Part shown: positions 4,855 to 5,495 of the stretch, in pieces
How positions within the stretch are numbered: the first letter of the stretch is position 1
How the letters are laid out: every line of letters begins with the position of its first letter
NCBI GenBank assembly: GCA_017407765.1
Contig: JAFQVZ010000298.1
Location: 1-5,495, forward strand
Direction of reading: 5' to 3'
From: Clostridia bacterium
GTDB taxonomy: Bacteria; Bacillota; Clostridia; Oscillospirales; Butyricicoccaceae
DNA: 5,495 nucleotides
Position numbers and translations under genes: made by a program
Notes under the pieces: model-generated
The model's database searches: none
Seen by the model: the letters and a program-made list of their open reading frames with translations, nothing else
What the model was told of the DNA's origin: nothing

Positions 4855-5495
4855 ATGACAAAGAAACTCAAAAAGATGCTCAAACGCATCCTGATCGCCC
4901 TCGGCTTCTTTGCCGTAGGTATGGCTATCCACCTCTTTGCCCCCGATATTCCCTACGCACACGAGCTGCTGCTCATCGTGTCCTACATAATCGTCGGCCA
5001 CGACGTTGTTCAGAAGGCCATCCGCAACATCAAGCGCGGCAAGGTCTTTGACGAAAACTTCCTTATGATGATCGCCACCTTCGGCGCCTTTGCCCTTCAG
5101 GACTTCGACGAGGCCGCCGCAGTTATGCTGTTTTATCAGATCGGCGAGTTCTTCCAGAGCTATGCCATCAACCAGTCGAGAAAATCCATTTCCGATCTGA
5201 TGGATATCCGCCCCGACTATGCCAACATCAAGCGTGAAGACGGCACCGTTGAGACTGTTGATCCCGAAGAAGTCCGTCCCGATGATATCATCGTCATCAA
5301 GGCCGGCGAACGTGTTCCTCTCGACGCCATTGTTCTCGAAGGCCATTCGAGCCTCGACACCTCGGCACTTACAGGCGAATCGATCCCCCGAGTCGTTTCC
5401 GAGGGCGACCCCATCCTTTCGGGCTGCATCAATCAGAACGGCCTGCTGACAGCGCGTGTCACAAAGGAATATGGCGTATCGACAGTCAGCAAGAT
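4855..5495 (+). CDS. Heavy-metal P-type ATPase, Zn/Cd/Pb (P1B-2) type, N-terminal part, cut by window end
   Basis: The first 213 residues of a metal-exporting membrane ATPase are present. Four hydrophobic segments are visible (about 11-29, 34-52, 68-84, 86-105), followed by the actuator domain with its TGES motif (173-176: SALTGES), which drives dephosphorylation. The stretch with VGHDVV, then NIKRGKVFDENFLMMIA and AVMLFYQIGE, is characteristic of CadA/ZntA-type pumps. The Cys-Pro-Cys metal site, the DKTGT phosphorylation site and the nucleotide-binding domain lie beyond the window. Unlike many relatives there is no N-terminal HMA domain: the protein starts with a Lys-rich stretch (TKKLKKMLKR) directly before the first helix, and the HMA domain is encoded as the separate gene just upstream. 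The ATG at 4855 follows GAGG by 9 bases. The protein should export metal from the cytoplasm. Confidence 0.96.
   Translation, partial: MTKKLKKMLKRILIALGFFAVGMAIHLFAPDIPYAHELLLIVSYIIVGHDVVQKAIRNIKRGKVFDENFLMMIATFGAFALQDFDEAAAVMLFYQIGEFFQSYAINQSRKSISDLMDIRPDYANIKREDGTVETVDPEEVRPDDIIVIKAGERVPLDAIVLEGHSSLDTSALTGESIPRVVSEGDPILSGCINQNGLLTARVTKEYGVSTVSK

Noticed and set aside
4849..5346. Minus-strand frame of 165 codons opposite the P-type ATPase
   Set aside because: The plus strand encodes an unmistakable metal ATPase including TGES; the opposite frame shows no motif and no start signals.

Overview
The window looks like chromosomal DNA from a Clostridia-type Firmicute, most likely a gut or rumen Oscillospirales/Ruminococcus relative. 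This is inferred from strong AGGAGG-type ribosome binding sites, sigma-A promoters with 17-18 bp spacers, moderate GC in genes with AT-rich intergenic DNA, and families common in that group (YitT/DUF2179, tandem HD hydrolase, COG4087-type HAD, XRE fusions). No rRNA, tRNA, CRISPR array, insertion sequence or phage gene was seen.

Left part (1-4054), all genes on the minus strand. In transcription order from the right these are: a small predicted membrane protein (3812-4054); an XRE-type DNA-binding protein fused to a bactofilin-like beta-solenoid with stacked cysteines (2888-3637); a YitT-family membrane protein (1698-2618, probable GTG start); a protein with two RelA/SpoT-type HD hydrolase domains (644-1639); and a short HAD protein resembling the phosphorylation domain of P-type ATPases (70-537). 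Each has its own ribosome binding site. Four have a convincing promoter, and four are followed by a stem-loop terminator, so most look like single-gene units. The exception is the YitT/HD pair, which has no terminator between its members.

Right part (4200-5495), plus strand. This is a metal-efflux operon: a CsoR/RcnR-family repressor (4277-4540), a 70-residue stand-alone HMA metal-binding protein (4572-4784), and a heavy-metal P-type ATPase of the Zn/Cd/Pb type without an N-terminal HMA domain (from 4855, cut by the window end). A strong promoter (4200-4228) is followed at the expected transcription start by a C/G-tract palindrome, the kind of site CsoR-family repressors bind. The expected logic is that metal releases the repressor, the HMA protein and pump are made, and metal is exported. 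A terminator between the HMA gene and the ATPase gene should make more of the small protein than of the pump. The small membrane protein gene is divergent from this operon and shares its 222-bp intergenic region.

Nothing here is a proven new system. The points most worth checking are the Cys-laddered XRE-solenoid fusion, the mismatch between the copper-like sensor ligands and the Zn/Cd-like pump, the divergent small membrane protein, and the palindromes placed in several promoters.
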